From: Candidatus Handelsmanbacteria bacterium
Lineage (GTDB): Bacteria > Latescibacterota > UBA2968 > UBA8231
Reading direction: 5' to 3'
Length of the DNA: 64,000 bases
Assembly (NCBI GenBank): GCA_016867395.1
Contig: VGJS01000004.1
Coordinates: 16,966-80,965 of the forward strand
The notes beneath the pieces were generated by a model. That model was not told where the DNA came from, did not search any database, and saw only the letters and a list, made by a program, of their open reading frames with translations. This document shows positions 37,428-47,910 of the stretch, piece after piece (position 1 is the stretch's first letter; each line of letters starts with the position of its first letter). The translations under genes and the position numbers were made by a program.

Positions 37428-38285
37428 TTAGCCCTTCTTCCGCTTGAGCTGTGTCTCCAGCTCCTTGAAGGAGGGCCGGTCGGCCGAGTAGAGGATCTTG
37501 CGGCCGAACTCCACCGCGGTTGCCGGGTCGTAGCCGTTGAGCGAGGCGATCAGGCAGACCTTGATGGCCTCGAAGAACTTGGTGGACTCCTTGGCGCGCA
37601 GCTCCGTAAGGTTGCCCAGGGGGCCGACGAAGCCGTAGGAGAGCAGCACCCCAAGGAAGGTGCCCACCAGAGCGGCGCCGATCAGGCCCCCTAAAACGGC
37701 GGGCGGCTGGTCGATGGACGCCATGGTGACCACCACCCCCATCACCGCGGCGACGATGCCGAAGGCCGGCAGGCCGTCGGCCATGCCCTTAAGCGCGGCA
37801 GCCGGCAGTTCGGCCTCTTCGTGGTGAGAAGCAATATCCATATCCATGAGGTTTTCGAGTTGCATGGCGTCGAAGTTGCCCCCGATCACCAGGCGCAGAT
37901 AGTCGGTGATAAACTCCACCGCGTGGTGGTCGGCGGACACCGAGGGCGCGGAGCGGAAGAGTTCGCTCTTCTCGGGGTTCTCGATGTGCTGTTCCAGAGC
38001 CAGCACCCCTTCGCGGCGGGTGGTGACGAAGATGTCGTGCATCAGGATCAGGACCTGGGTGTAGCGGTCCTTGTTGTAGGGGGAGTCCTGCAGCAGGGTG
38101 GGCAGGACCTTTATTACGCCTCCTATCACCTTGGCTCCCCCCGAGGTCACAAAGGCGCCGACGGCCGCCCCGCCGATGATGATCAGTTCGGAGGGCTGCC
38201 AGAGCAGTGCCATCACGCCGCCGTGTAATAGGTAGCCGCCCAGCACACTGACGACCACAATTAAGTAACCGGCAATTACTAACAT
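37428..38285 (-). CDS. motA: Flagellar motor stator protein MotA
   Basis: GYLLHGGVMALLWQPSELIIIGGAAVGAF; GMADGLPAFGIVAAVMGVVVTM; LGVLLSYGFVGPL. Confidence 0.95.
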   Translation of the reverse strand: MLVIAGYLIVVVSVLGGYLLHGGVMALLWQPSELIIIGGAAVGAFVTSGGAKVIGGVIKVLPTLLQDSPYNKDRYTQVLILMHDIFVTTRREGVLALEQHIENPEKSELFRSAPSVSADHHAVEFITDYLRLVIGGNFDAMQLENLMDMDIASHHEEAELPAAALKGMADGLPAFGIVAAVMGVVVTMASIDQPPAVLGGLIGAALVGTFLGVLLSYGFVGPLGNLTELRAKESTKFFEAIKVCLIASLNGYDPATAVEFGRKILYSADRPSFKELETQLKRKKG

Positions 38286-38297
38286 TTTGCGTTCACC

Positions 38298-38876
38298 TTA
38301 ACTATCGATGATTGGATGCTCATTGCGCTGCGGGCCGCCCTGGCCCAACAGGGCCTGATAAGCCACCAGAGCCGCAGCCACGTGGACGTTGAGCGAGGGG
38401 CCCTTGCCGTACATCGGCACGAACACCGCCCCCTGGCAGCGGGCCAGGGTGGCCGGGTACACCCCCCGGCTCTCGTTGCCCAGCACCAGGCCCACCCGGG
38501 CGGGGTACGGGTAGTCCAGGTAACAGCGGGCGCCCTGGGCCGTCTCCAGGGCCACCAGGTGGTAGCCTTCCCCGGCCAGGGTCTCCAGGGCTACATCAAT
38601 CTGCGGGATGCGGCGCCAACGCACCCGGCGCTCGTGGCCCCGGGCCGTGCGCTCGATCTCGGGATGGGGCGGCGCCGGGGTGGAGCCGGCGAAGACCAAC
38701 TCGCCGGCGCCGCAAGCGTCGGCGATGCGGAACATTGCCCCCACGTTGAGCGGGTCCTCCAGGCTTTGCAGCAGAAAGGCCAGTTCCGCCCTAGGCGGGT
38801 AGTCTGCCAGGGCCTGGCGGAAGAGGCGTTTGACCTCCACCTTGCGCAGGGGGAGCATGCCCTTAGGCACCGACAA
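38298..38876 (-). CDS. TrmH/SpoU-family RNA 2'-O-methyltransferase
   Basis: LEDPLNVGAMFRIADACG; LVLGNESRGV; VPMYGKGPSLNVHVAAALVAY. Confidence 0.9.
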   Translation of the reverse strand: MSVPKGMLPLRKVEVKRLFRQALADYPPRAELAFLLQSLEDPLNVGAMFRIADACGAGELVFAGSTPAPPHPEIERTARGHERRVRWRRIPQIDVALETLAGEGYHLVALETAQGARCYLDYPYPARVGLVLGNESRGVYPATLARCQGAVFVPMYGKGPSLNVHVAAALVAYQALLGQGGPQRNEHPIIDS

Positions 38877-39075
38877 TGGCCCGGACTTCGTACCCTTCTT
38901 CCTCGATGGCTTCGCGGATGGCCGCCTCGTCCAGGGCCCCCGACGCCTCCACCAGGGCCTGGCCCCTCTCTATATTTATCGAGACTTTTTGCACGCCCTC
39001 CAGTTTTGTCAAGGCCTCCCGCACGTGGCGAGCGCAGTTCTCGCAGCTCATGCCGCCGATCCTGATCTCGATCAT
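38863..39075 (-). CDS. Heavy-metal-associated domain protein (CopZ-like)
   Basis: MIEIRIGGMSCENCARHVREALTKLEGVQKVSINIERGQALVE. Confidence 0.88.
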   Translation of the reverse strand: MIEIRIGGMSCENCARHVREALTKLEGVQKVSINIERGQALVEASGALDEAAIREAIEEEGYEVRAIVGA

Positions 39076-39092
39076 AACCCCATGTTCCCCAT

Positions 39093-39920
39093 TCAGAAAC
39101 GCACTCCCTTGAACCGCTTCATGTGCTTGACGATGGCCCTCTCCACCGGCAGCCGCTCCATGCTGGAGGCCCCGTAGAAGCCGTTCACCCCCCGGGTGCG
39201 TTGCAGCACGTACTCGGCGTCCTCGGGCATGGCGATGGGCCCGCCGTGGCACAGGACGATCACTTCCGGGTTCACCCCCCGAGCCGCGTCGCAGATGGCC
39301 TGCACCACCACCACCGACTCTTCCAGTGTACGGGCGGTGGTGGCCCCGATGGAGCCCTTGGTGGTCAATCCCATATGGGCCACCACCACGTCGGCCCCGG
39401 CCCCAGCCATCGCTTCGGCCTCGCGCGCGTTGAAGGCATAGGGGGTGGTCAACAGGCCCAACCTGTGGGCGGTGCGGATCATCTCCACCTCGGGGCCGTA
39501 GCCCATGCCGGTCTCCTCCAGGTTCTGGCGGAAGAGCCCGTCGATCAGCCCCACGGTAGGAAAATTCTGCACCCCCGAGAAACCCAGGCCGGCGATCTCC
39601 TTGAGGAAAAGCTCCATCTGCCGAAAGGGGTCGGTGCCGCAGACCCCGGCCAACACCGGTGTATCCCGCACGATGGTCAACACCTCCGCGGCCATCTCCA
39701 CCACGATGGCGTTGGCGTCGCCGTAGGGCATCATCCCGGCTAGGGAGCCCCGCCCGGCCATGCGGTAGCGTCCGGAATTGTAGATGACGATCAGGTCCAC
39801 CCCGCCCTCTTCCTCAAATTTGGCGCTGATCCCGGTGCCGGCCCCGGCCCCAATGATGGGCACTTTGGCCTCGATCTGCCGGCGCAGCCTTTTCAGCACC
39901 TCTTGCCTGGTGAATCCCAT
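39093..39920 (-). CDS. PEP-hydrolase/Tm-1 C-terminal-like TIM-barrel protein
   Basis: [73 protein letters not shown]. Confidence 0.85.
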   Translation of the reverse strand: MGFTRQEVLKRLRRQIEAKVPIIGAGAGTGISAKFEEEGGVDLIVIYNSGRYRMAGRGSLAGMMPYGDANAIVVEMAAEVLTIVRDTPVLAGVCGTDPFRQMELFLKEIAGLGFSGVQNFPTVGLIDGLFRQNLEETGMGYGPEVEMIRTAHRLGLLTTPYAFNAREAEAMAGAGADVVVAHMGLTTKGSIGATTARTLEESVVVVQAICDAARGVNPEVIVLCHGGPIAMPEDAEYVLQRTRGVNGFYGASSMERLPVERAIVKHMKRFKGVRF

Positions 39921-39927
39921 CGTGCCC

Positions 39928-40344
39928 TCAGCTCTGGCGCGCCGGGGGTTCGAGCACTACCCCCGGCAGTTGGCGCAACTCGGCCTCAGGACCGAAGGGC
40001 GCGTAGATGGCGATCAGCTCCATGGTCTCGCTGCCGGTGTTGACCGTGGAGTGGTACACCGCCGTGGGGATGTGGACCAGGGTCCCCGGCCCTATCTCCT
40101 TCTCCACCTTCCCGCTCTCCAGCTCCACCATCTGCAAGCCCTTGCCCGAGATCACGTAGAGGATCTCCTCGCTGTAGGGGTGGTTGTGGCGGGTGTGGCC
40201 CTTGCACGGCTCCAGGCGCACCACCCCGGCGCTGAAGCGCTCAGCTGCGGTGACGGTGGGCTCCGAGAGCCACGAAAGCCGGCCCCAGTCGAAGACCTGG
40301 GTCTCCACATCTGCCGGCTGCACGAAGGTCTTCTTCTGGCTCAC
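39928..40344 (-). CDS. Cupin-domain protein
   Basis: [21 protein letters not shown]...[28 protein letters not shown] start in GTGA overlap. Confidence 0.85.
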   Translation of the reverse strand: MSQKKTFVQPADVETQVFDWGRLSWLSEPTVTAAERFSAGVVRLEPCKGHTRHNHPYSEEILYVISGKGLQMVELESGKVEKEIGPGTLVHIPTAVYHSTVNTGSETMELIAIYAPFGPEAELRQLPGVVLEPPARQS

Positions 40345-41579
40345 ATCTTCCCTCTCTTTTTTTCCTCGATCATTTCCAGCATCATCTCCACAGCCCTGGA
40401 CGAAAACTGTGGGTCGTTGATATTGCAATTCAACTCCACAATCCGGATCCCCGGTTTCAGGTTTTTCTTGAGCGCCGCGAAGAGGGCCTGGTCCGCCTCC
40501 CAGTCGCAGAAAGGCTGCCCTTCCCCGTCGAGGATGGATACCCCCCGCAGGGGTAATAAGAAAGCCACCGGCCCCCGGGCCTGGTTGGCCTTCTCAGCAA
40601 AGATCTCGCCCAGGCGGCGGTTCTCCTCGGAGTTGGTGCGCATCAGGGTCACCGCCGGATTCCACTCGTAGAAAAGCCGGTCGCTCTCGCAGTACGGCTG
40701 CGGCACGGTGCTCATGGGCCCAAAGTTGACCATGTCCACGCAGCCGGGCACGATCAGGTGGGGCACGCCCCGCTGGCCAGGGGCGCTGAGCCGCTCGGGG
40801 CCGGCGTGGAAGACCCCGCCGCAGAGGGTGTCGGCCCACTCGGTGGTGGTGATGTCGAGCACCGCGTCCACCACCCCTTCGGCCACCAGGGATTCCATGG
40901 TACGGCCCCCGGCGCCGGTGGCATGGAAGATCAGCACCTCGTACCCTTTGCCGCCCAGGGCCTCGGCGCAGACGTTGACGCAGGTGGTGGTGTTGCCAAA
41001 CATCGAGGCGACGACAATGGGCCGCTCCTCCGAGGCAGCGGGAACCGGGGCGGCGGCCATGCCGCAGATGGCTCCGGCGGCCCCGGCGAAGATGGGTCGG
41101 GAGATGCGGTTGAGGCCGGCCACGTCCACGATGGCGGGGATCATGGCGATATCCTTGGTGCCCACGTACGACGAGGTGTCGCCCCCGGCCGCGGTGGACA
41201 CGCAAATCTTGGGAACGCCCAGTGGCAGGCCGCGCATCCCGGCGCTGACCACACTGGTGCCCCCGGTGCCGCCCATGCCGATGATGCCGTCGAAACGGCC
41301 CTGGTCGTAAAGTTTCCGCACCAGAGATGCCGTCCCCTGGCTCATGGCCTTCATCGCCTCGCCCCGGTCCTTCTTGGCGCGCAGGGCTTCGAGCCGGGCG
41401 CCCCCCTCCCGCGCCACCGCCTCGGCCTCCACATCCACCGGGAAAAGCTCCGTGGTGCCCATCACCCCGGTGTTCACCATCAGCACCCGGTGGCCCAGAT
41501 CGAGGATACACTGCCGCAGGAACGCAAACTCCGCCCCCTTGGTATCAAAAGCCCCGATCACCAGGATGGTCTTGGGCAT
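40341..41579 (-). CDS. UPF0261 / Tm-1-like ATP-binding domain protein
   Basis: ILVIGAFDTKGAEFAFLRQCI; GMGGTGGTSVVSAGMR; MFGNTTTCVN; EVLIFHATGAGGRTMESL. Confidence 0.88.
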   Translation of the reverse strand: MPKTILVIGAFDTKGAEFAFLRQCILDLGHRVLMVNTGVMGTTELFPVDVEAEAVAREGGARLEALRAKKDRGEAMKAMSQGTASLVRKLYDQGRFDGIIGMGGTGGTSVVSAGMRGLPLGVPKICVSTAAGGDTSSYVGTKDIAMIPAIVDVAGLNRISRPIFAGAAGAICGMAAAPVPAASEERPIVVASMFGNTTTCVNVCAEALGGKGYEVLIFHATGAGGRTMESLVAEGVVDAVLDITTTEWADTLCGGVFHAGPERLSAPGQRGVPHLIVPGCVDMVNFGPMSTVPQPYCESDRLFYEWNPAVTLMRTNSEENRRLGEIFAEKANQARGPVAFLLPLRGVSILDGEGQPFCDWEADQALFAALKKNLKPGIRIVELNCNINDPQFSSRAVEMMLEMIEEKKRGKM

Positions 41580-41639
41580 AAGCTCTCCGGTGAGGAAAAC
41601 GGCACTGCTATTATATTAAAAGGGGATAGTTCAGACAAA

Positions 41640-41790
41640 GCGGCGGGGCACAACGCCCTAACGTACGGGGCGTTGCGGGGGTTGAGGGGCGGGCTAATTA
41701 CCCCGCACCACCGGCGCCGCACCCCATACGTTGGGGTGCGGCGGGACGCGCCTTGAGAGAGGCGGGAGTGGGTCGGTCCCCGACGCGCCC
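41640..41790 (+). repeat. Intergenic repeat family copy D (with two hairpins)
   Basis: caacgccc-taacgtac-ggggcgttg and gccgcacccca-tacgt-tggggtgcggc hairpins; ends cgcgccttgagagaggcgggagtgggtcggtccccgacgc, matching copy C. Confidence 0.7.
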
Positions 41791-41791
41791 G

Positions 41792-44029
41792 CTACCCCGC
41801 AAACCGCCGCAATCGCAGCGCATTGCCCACCACCGAGACCGAGCTGAAGGCCATGGCCATGCTCGCCAGCATCGGGTCGAGCAAAGGCCCGCCCCAGAGG
41901 TGCAGCACCCCCGCGGCCACCGGCAGGCCGGCGGTGTTGTAGAGAAAGGCCCAGAAGAGGTTCTGGCGGATGGTGCGCATCACCGCCCGGCTCAGGCGCA
42001 GGGCCAGGGCCACGTCCTCCAGCCGGTTGTGCATCAGCACCAGGTCGGCCGACTCCATCGCCAGGTCCGCCCCGGCGGCGATGGCGATGCCCACCTCGGC
42101 CTGGGCCAGCGCCGGGGCGTCGTTGATCCCGTCTCCCACCATGCCCACCCGCTGCCCGCTCGCCTGAAGCTGGCGCACCACCTCGGCCTTCTGCGCCGGC
42201 TGCACCTGGGCGTGGAACTCCTCTATCCCCACCTGACGGGCGATGGCCGCCACGGTCCGCGGGTGGTCCCCGCTGAGCATGACCACCCGCAGGCCGGCGT
42301 CCTGGAGTTGGGCAATTGCCGCGGCGCTGGTGGGCCGGGGCAGGTCGGAAAAGGCCAGCAACCCGGCCAAACGCCCATCGATCCCCACCCACACCGGGGT
42401 CTTGCCCGCCTCGGCTAGGGCCTCGGCACGCGCCAGCGACGCCCCGATCTGGATTCCCGCCGCTGCCAGCAACTCGGGATTGCCCACCACCACCCACCGG
42501 CCCTCAACCTCCGCCCGCGCCCCCCGGCCTGGCAGGGCGACGAACCCCGCCACCAGCCCTGGGACCAGTCGCTTCGCTTTTGCCGCCTCTCGCACCGCCA
42601 CCGCCAGCAGGTGTTCGGAGCCCTGCTCCACACCAGCGGCGGCGCGCAGCACCTCCTCCTCGCCCCATTCTCCCAGAGGGATCACCTCGGTCAATGCCGG
42701 CTTCCCCTCGGTGATGGTGCCGGTCTTGTCGAGGACGATGGTATCCAGCCGATGCGCCGCTTCGAGCGCCTCGGGACTCTTGAAGAGCACCCCCATTTGC
42801 GCACCCCGGCCCGTCCCCACCATGATCGCCGCCGGGGTGGCCAGCCCCAGGCTGCAGGGACAGGCGATGATCAGCACAGATACCAGAATCTCGATGGCAA
42901 AACCCAGGCCGGCCCCGGCTAGGAGCCAGGCCCCGCCCGCCACCAGGGCCAGGGCCATCACCGCCGGCACGAAGTACCCGGAGATCAGGTCGGCCAGCCG
43001 GGCGATGGGCGCCTTGCCCTGCTGCGCTTCCTCCACCAGCCGCAGGATTTGCGCCAGCACCGTGTCGCGGCCCACCTGGCGGGCGCGGAAAAGCAGACTG
43101 CCTTCTCTGTTGATACTCCCGCCCACCACCCGATCTCCCGGTTTTTTGGCCACCGGCAGGGACTCCCCGCTGAGCAGGGACTCGTCCACGGCCGAGAAGC
43201 CTTCCACCACCTCCCCGTCGGCCGGCACCCGCTCCCCGGGCCGCACCCGCAAGAGGTCCCCCGCCTCGACCTGCGCCGCCGGGATCTGCCGCTCCCCGCC
43301 CGTTTCCACCAGGGTGGCCATCTTGGGCTGCAAATTCATCAGCCCCTGTATCGCCACCCCAGCCCGGCGCTTGGAGCGGGCCTCCAGAAAGCGGCCCAGG
43401 AGCACGAAGGCCAGGATGGTGGAGACCGCGGGGAAGTAGCTGTCAAAGGTGTGAGCCCAGCCGGCGACCACCTCCCACAACCCCCACAAACTGAAGCCCA
43501 GCGCCGCCAGGGTGCCCACGGCGATGAGGGAAAACATGTTCGGCCCGCCGCGCACCAGGGAGCGCAGGCCCTCGGCGTAGATCCGCCAGGCGATGGCCAT
43601 CACCGGCAGGACCAGGGCCAGTTGCACCCAGCCCATGGGCAGGGGATGGTGCTCGACCATCCACCCCTCGGGCAGGGGCAGGCCCAGCATCTCGCCCATT
43701 TCGACGAGGAAGAGGGGCAGGGCGAAAAGGACCACCGCGATCAGGGAATGGCGCTGCTCCCGCAACTCGTCCTGGCGCCGGACCTGGCGCTCCTCGCGAT
43801 CGGCCTCGACCACCTGGTACCCCGCTTCCTCCACGGCCCACCGCAGATCCCGCACCTTGACGCGGCCCGGCTCGAACTCGACCACCGCCTCCTCGGTGCT
43901 GAGGTTCACCACCGCCCGTTTCACCCCTTCGAGGCGCGAGAGCCGGCGCTCGACCCGGGCAGAGCAGGCGGCGCAGGTCATCCCGCCGATGGCGAGGGTG
44001 TGCTGTTGCAGGGCAGGTTCGCTGGACAT
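41792..44029 (-). CDS. copA: Copper-translocating P-type ATPase
   Basis: HMA GGMTCAACSARVERRL; LVSVLIIACPCSLGLATP; VLDKTGTITEG; MVGDGINDAPALAQAEVGIA. Confidence 0.95.
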   Translation of the reverse strand: MSSEPALQQHTLAIGGMTCAACSARVERRLSRLEGVKRAVVNLSTEEAVVEFEPGRVKVRDLRWAVEEAGYQVVEADREERQVRRQDELREQRHSLIAVVLFALPLFLVEMGEMLGLPLPEGWMVEHHPLPMGWVQLALVLPVMAIAWRIYAEGLRSLVRGGPNMFSLIAVGTLAALGFSLWGLWEVVAGWAHTFDSYFPAVSTILAFVLLGRFLEARSKRRAGVAIQGLMNLQPKMATLVETGGERQIPAAQVEAGDLLRVRPGERVPADGEVVEGFSAVDESLLSGESLPVAKKPGDRVVGGSINREGSLLFRARQVGRDTVLAQILRLVEEAQQGKAPIARLADLISGYFVPAVMALALVAGGAWLLAGAGLGFAIEILVSVLIIACPCSLGLATPAAIMVGTGRGAQMGVLFKSPEALEAAHRLDTIVLDKTGTITEGKPALTEVIPLGEWGEEEVLRAAAGVEQGSEHLLAVAVREAAKAKRLVPGLVAGFVALPGRGARAEVEGRWVVVGNPELLAAAGIQIGASLARAEALAEAGKTPVWVGIDGRLAGLLAFSDLPRPTSAAAIAQLQDAGLRVVMLSGDHPRTVAAIARQVGIEEFHAQVQPAQKAEVVRQLQASGQRVGMVGDGINDAPALAQAEVGIAIAAGADLAMESADLVLMHNRLEDVALALRLSRAVMRTIRQNLFWAFLYNTAGLPVAAGVLHLWGGPLLDPMLASMAMAFSSVSVVGNALRLRRFAG

Positions 44030-44223
44030 GGCTCGTCGGGAGAAAGATGGGGAAAAGATCAAACTAGATTGTAGCTGCCGTCCGGAAAACACGCAAAGAG
44101 ACCGCGATAATACCAGACAACCTAGTCAAGTACTTCTTTGCGCGCACTTCCGCCGGCGGTCCGCCCGCTCTAGTCTTGCTGCGGAGCCGTCCCCCGTCCC
44201 CTCGCCGGAGCGACCATATCATG

Positions 44224-45384
44224 AACCACCCCCTGCCCATACAGTATCTGCCGATGGCCGCTACTTCCTCGACCGCAAGGGCCGGCCCTGTTTCTGGCTG
44301 GGGGATACCCAGTGGAATCTCTCCCGCTGCCACGACCTGCCCGAGGCCCGGCTCATCCTCGACGACCGCCACCTCAAAGGCTTCAACGTGGCCCAGGTGA
44401 TGGGACAGGGCTGCGCCCGCGATGTGCAGACCGCCCCGGTCTTCGGCGAAGCCTTCCCCGACCAAGATCTGAGCCGACCCAACGATGCCTATTTCGCCAA
44501 CATGGATCAGATCATCGAGTACGCCGGGCAAATCGGCATCGCGCTGGCCATCGGCCTGGACCATTCGGTCCTGCGCCTGACCAACCTGGCCAACGCCGGT
44601 ACCACGCGCATCTCATCTGGATTCCCAGCTACATCATCCCCGACCAGCACCACCTGCCCGTCATGCGCGAACTGGTGCCCGGCCTGCGCGAAGGCGGCAG
44701 CCAGGGCCTGTGCTCTTCCCACCCAGATCCGGTCGTACCTACCGCCTCGTCCAGCATCGCCCACAGCGAACCCTGGTTGGCCTTCAACAGCGTCCAGACC
44801 TTCAAGTCCACCCATCTGCTGTACCAAGTCGTGCCGAACGATTACAACCTGACCCCGCCAAAACCCGTGGTTATGGCCGAAGGCGCATGCGAGGCGGGCA
44901 GCGAATACGGTTTCCCGCTCACCCCGCTCTGGTCGCGACGCCAGGCCTACTGGTCGTACCTGGGCGGGGGCCACCACAGCTACGGCCACAACGACGCCTG
45001 GCGGGTCTTGCCTTCGTGGGTCGAAGCCCTCGACGCGCCGGGCGCGCATCAACTGACCGTACTGCAGGGGATCTTCGCGGGGATCCGGTAGTGGGAACTG
45101 GTGCCGGACCAGTCGCTCTTCGCCGAGGGCGCCGGCCAGGGCAACTCACAGAACGCGGCGACCGTGGCAGCGGGGAGAGACTGGGCCCTGGTATACCTGA
45201 GCCACCCCGGCCAAATCCGCCTGCGCCTGGACACCCTGAAAAAGACCATCTCGCTGGGTGCACAGTGGCTCGATCCCCGCGATGGCTCCGCCCATCCGCC
45301 GGCCCACTCCCCGGAGCTCAGGTCCAGTCCTTGGCGCCACCGCCGGGATGGGAGGACGCCCTGCTGCTCATCCAACCGGGCTGA
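44224..45384 (+). pseudogene. DUF4038-like glycoside hydrolase pseudogene
   Basis: DGRYFLDRKGRPCFWLGDTQWNL (frame 0) -> PVVMAEGACEAGSEYGFPLTPLWSRRQAYWSYLGGGHHSYGHNDAW (frame 2), in-frame TAG at 45089-45091, WELVPDQSLF, then frame change to APPPGWEDALLLIQPG. Confidence 0.75.
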
Positions 45385-45403
45385 GCGGTCTGGCCTTCTG
45401 TAT

Positions 45404-45822
45404 TCACCTCAACCCGTCGCCCCCCTCGCGGTCCACCCATCCCTGCCGCCGGTAAAAGCCGTAGGCCCGGAGCGAGACGTCGAGGTCGGTGGTCAACCAC
45501 AGCAACTCCCAGCCTTCGGACCACAGCCAGTCTTCCACCAGGGTCAGCAGCCTGGCACCGATGCCCCGGCCTTCGTACTTGGGCAGCACCGCGATGACCC
45601 AGATCTCCCCGTGCTGTTTGTTGCCCATCGCAAAACCCATCGCCCGGCCTTCGTCTTCGCAAAGCCACCCCCGGTGGGTCTTGCCGAGCAGGGCCCGCAC
45701 CGACTCCACGGTGATGCCCAACTCGCCGAGTTGCTCCATGGTATACGCGTTCTCGCGGGTGGCGGTGCGCACAAAAAAAACGAAGGCAGGTCCTGGTCCT
45801 CGATTTCCCTGAATCTCAGCAT
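45404..45822 (-). pseudogene. GNAT N-acetyltransferase interrupted by frameshift in an A8/T8 run
   Basis: MLRFREIEDQDLPSFF (start 45822) out of frame with VRTATRENAYTMEQLGEL...VLPKYEGRGIGARLL; switch at the homopolymer 45773-45780. Confidence 0.65.
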
Positions 45823-46371
45823 CTGTCCTCCTGGTTGAGGAAACGCTGGTAGGTGAAGGAGACTATGATCAGCACCAGGGCCATACCCACCAGCGGACCG
45901 ATCCGGTACAAACCACCCAGCCGCCACAGATCGTGTAAGAAGAGTTTGAGCAGCGTCGCCACCAGCAGCCCCATGCCGGCGTACCGCGCCGGGGTGTTCC
46001 TGATCCTGATACCGAGGATCAGCAGGGCGAAGGCGAAGAGCGCCCAGGCCAGGTAATAGGTCATGTCCTGGGCGAAACTGGCCGAAAAATCGAGGGTGAG
46101 TCCCTGGCCAGGAGGGCTGAAGAAGTAGGCGATCTCGATGTTCACCAGCAGAAAGAGCAACACCGCGCCCAGCGTATGGAGCAGCGGACGGCACCATCCG
46201 CTCGGCAGCCACGGGAGGGGGCTCAGGTCTTGCCCGGCCCAACTCTGCCTGCAGGAATTTGAGCTCGGTGTCGAGGCGGAAGAACCGCCCCTCCAGGCGC
46301 TCCAAGCGAACTACTGTTTTGCGCCACTTGAGCAGCAGCCATCCCACCAGCATCAAAAGGACCAGCATCAA
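45816..46371 (-). pseudogene. DUF2339-like membrane protein remnant (N-terminal coiled coil joined to C-terminal TM part)
   Basis: LERLEGRFFRLDTELKFLQAEL then frame change to GAVLLFLLVNIEIAYFF...LLVATLLKLFLHDLWRLGGLYRIGPLVGMALVLIIVSFTYQRF; far shorter than typical family members. Confidence 0.55.
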
Positions 46372-46426
46372 GGTGTCAATGGGCGGCCTCCATCGAGGAT
46401 ATGTTCCAACCCCTTAGCGAGAAGCG

Positions 46427-46867
46427 CTACCCCTCAGCGCGGACCGGCAGGGACTGCCGCTGTCTGGCCAGGCGGGCCGCCCAGGCAGCCCCAGCGCAGG
46501 AACCCCCCACCGTGGCGGCAACCACCACCAGCCACCCCAGCGCTTTCAGGGCGGGCCCTTCCTTGAGGATCAGTACCCCCAAGAGTATGAAGCTAATATT
46601 CAGCCCGAGCATTAGTGGCCAGTCCCGGCGCACCGCCTGGGTATGGCCACGGGACAGGAAGAACTGTGCGCCCACGAAATAGGCGGCCATGCCGCCGCCG
46701 AGTTTGGCGGTGTTGAGATAGCGCGCCCTTGGCACACTCTCGGGGATACCGATGCCCTCCCCCAACACAAAGAGCAGCAAAAAGGCCCCCCAGCTCAGGA
46801 GCATTGCCAGGCACAGCCTGGCTTTGGAGATCCCTGAATCCGCTTGGCGCCTTTCGATCGTCGACAT
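46427..46867 (-). CDS. Hypothetical 4-TM membrane protein
   Basis: MSTIERRQAD...LCLAMLLSWGAFLLLFVLGEGIGIP...MLGLNISFILLGVLILKEG; hydrophobic pattern. Confidence 0.5.
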   Translation of the reverse strand: MSTIERRQADSGISKARLCLAMLLSWGAFLLLFVLGEGIGIPESVPRARYLNTAKLGGGMAAYFVGAQFFLSRGHTQAVRRDWPLMLGLNISFILLGVLILKEGPALKALGWLVVVAATVGGSCAGAAWAARLARQRQSLPVRAEG

Positions 46868-46929
46868 GGCTCGCTCCCTTTGGCGCTTGCCGCATTGTCG
46901 GTTTGTAGCCACCTAGTCAAACCTCACCC

Positions 46930-47360
46930 GGCTTCTTGGAAATCCTGTGCCTATCGCTGCTCGCAACCGATGGACCAGCCAACTAGCTGTTTTTGCGGTT
47001 CCCACATCCCATCCCAACTGCTGACGCCCAGATCGCTTTGCTGCACCTTCTTGCGCGACGCTGCACAACCGGAACTCCAGGAACCGCCACCTATACAGAC
47101 CGTGTTGGCAAGAGGCGAGGCGGTTCTTGGTTGGGGGGCAACGCAGGAGGTCGGGGGGCCCCCACAAAGAGCAGGAGCCACCCGGGAAGGGCGGCTCCTG
47201 TTTGGCGGAATCTTTTGGGCCGAAGGGAGCGTATCCTCACTTCGGCCGCAGTTCAATGTCGTGATATGAAGGAACTGGGTTCTCGGCGGAACCCGACCGC
47301 TGCCGTACTGCCCTGTTGGGCGGGTCCGCCCAAATCCATACCCCTGGCGCGACTCGGGGT
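46930..47360 (-). pseudogene. Possible FGE-sulfatase (SUMF1-like) C-terminal remnants
   Basis: VCIGGGSWSSGCAASRKK and RVAPGVWIWADPPNRAVRQRSGSAENPVPSYHDIELRP resemble RVxRGGSWx6-8RxAxR...GFR; no intact frame. Confidence 0.25.
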
Positions 47361-47910
47361 GCCAGCCAATTGAGCCATGGCCCTCCTTCAAAGACGAACA
47401 AAGCGCAGGAGCGAATGCCGGCTAGCTCGGTGCCGGGCCATCCGTGATAGGCCGCATAGACCAGGATCCGATGCCAGCAAGAACCGGTATGATTTCCCCG
47501 CCGCATGATAGGTACTCCTCTTAACCATCAGGCTTGAGAAAGATCACCGCGCTTCATGTTGCCAAAAACAGAACCAATCGAGGGCCACTAAGAACGGAGT
47601 CGGAATCTGCGGCGATGAAACAAACCCTCTGATTCCTCGATGCGCCTCCACTCATTTGTCCAGAGGGTCGCAGGTCAACACCGTTCTATGGTTTGGGGGT
47701 GGGCTGCAGGAATCGCCCATCGCGAGACGAGGTTCAAAGCGCTTCAGAGGATAGCGCCTCCATCGAGCTATCGCCTCCTTTCTGCCAGGGAGTCGCGGCA
47801 AATACGTGTCTCAATGTACCAATGATGCACAACCGGGCCTTTCATGCGACAGGCTTTTTTTCTTCCTTCGGCCAGATGCTCCACCAGCCGAGCAACCGGC
47901 ACCCCTCGGC

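Noticed and set aside
46900-47900. Possible tRNA or structured RNA in the low-coding region
   Set aside because: No T-loop consensus or cloverleaf found by eye; only scattered short hairpins.
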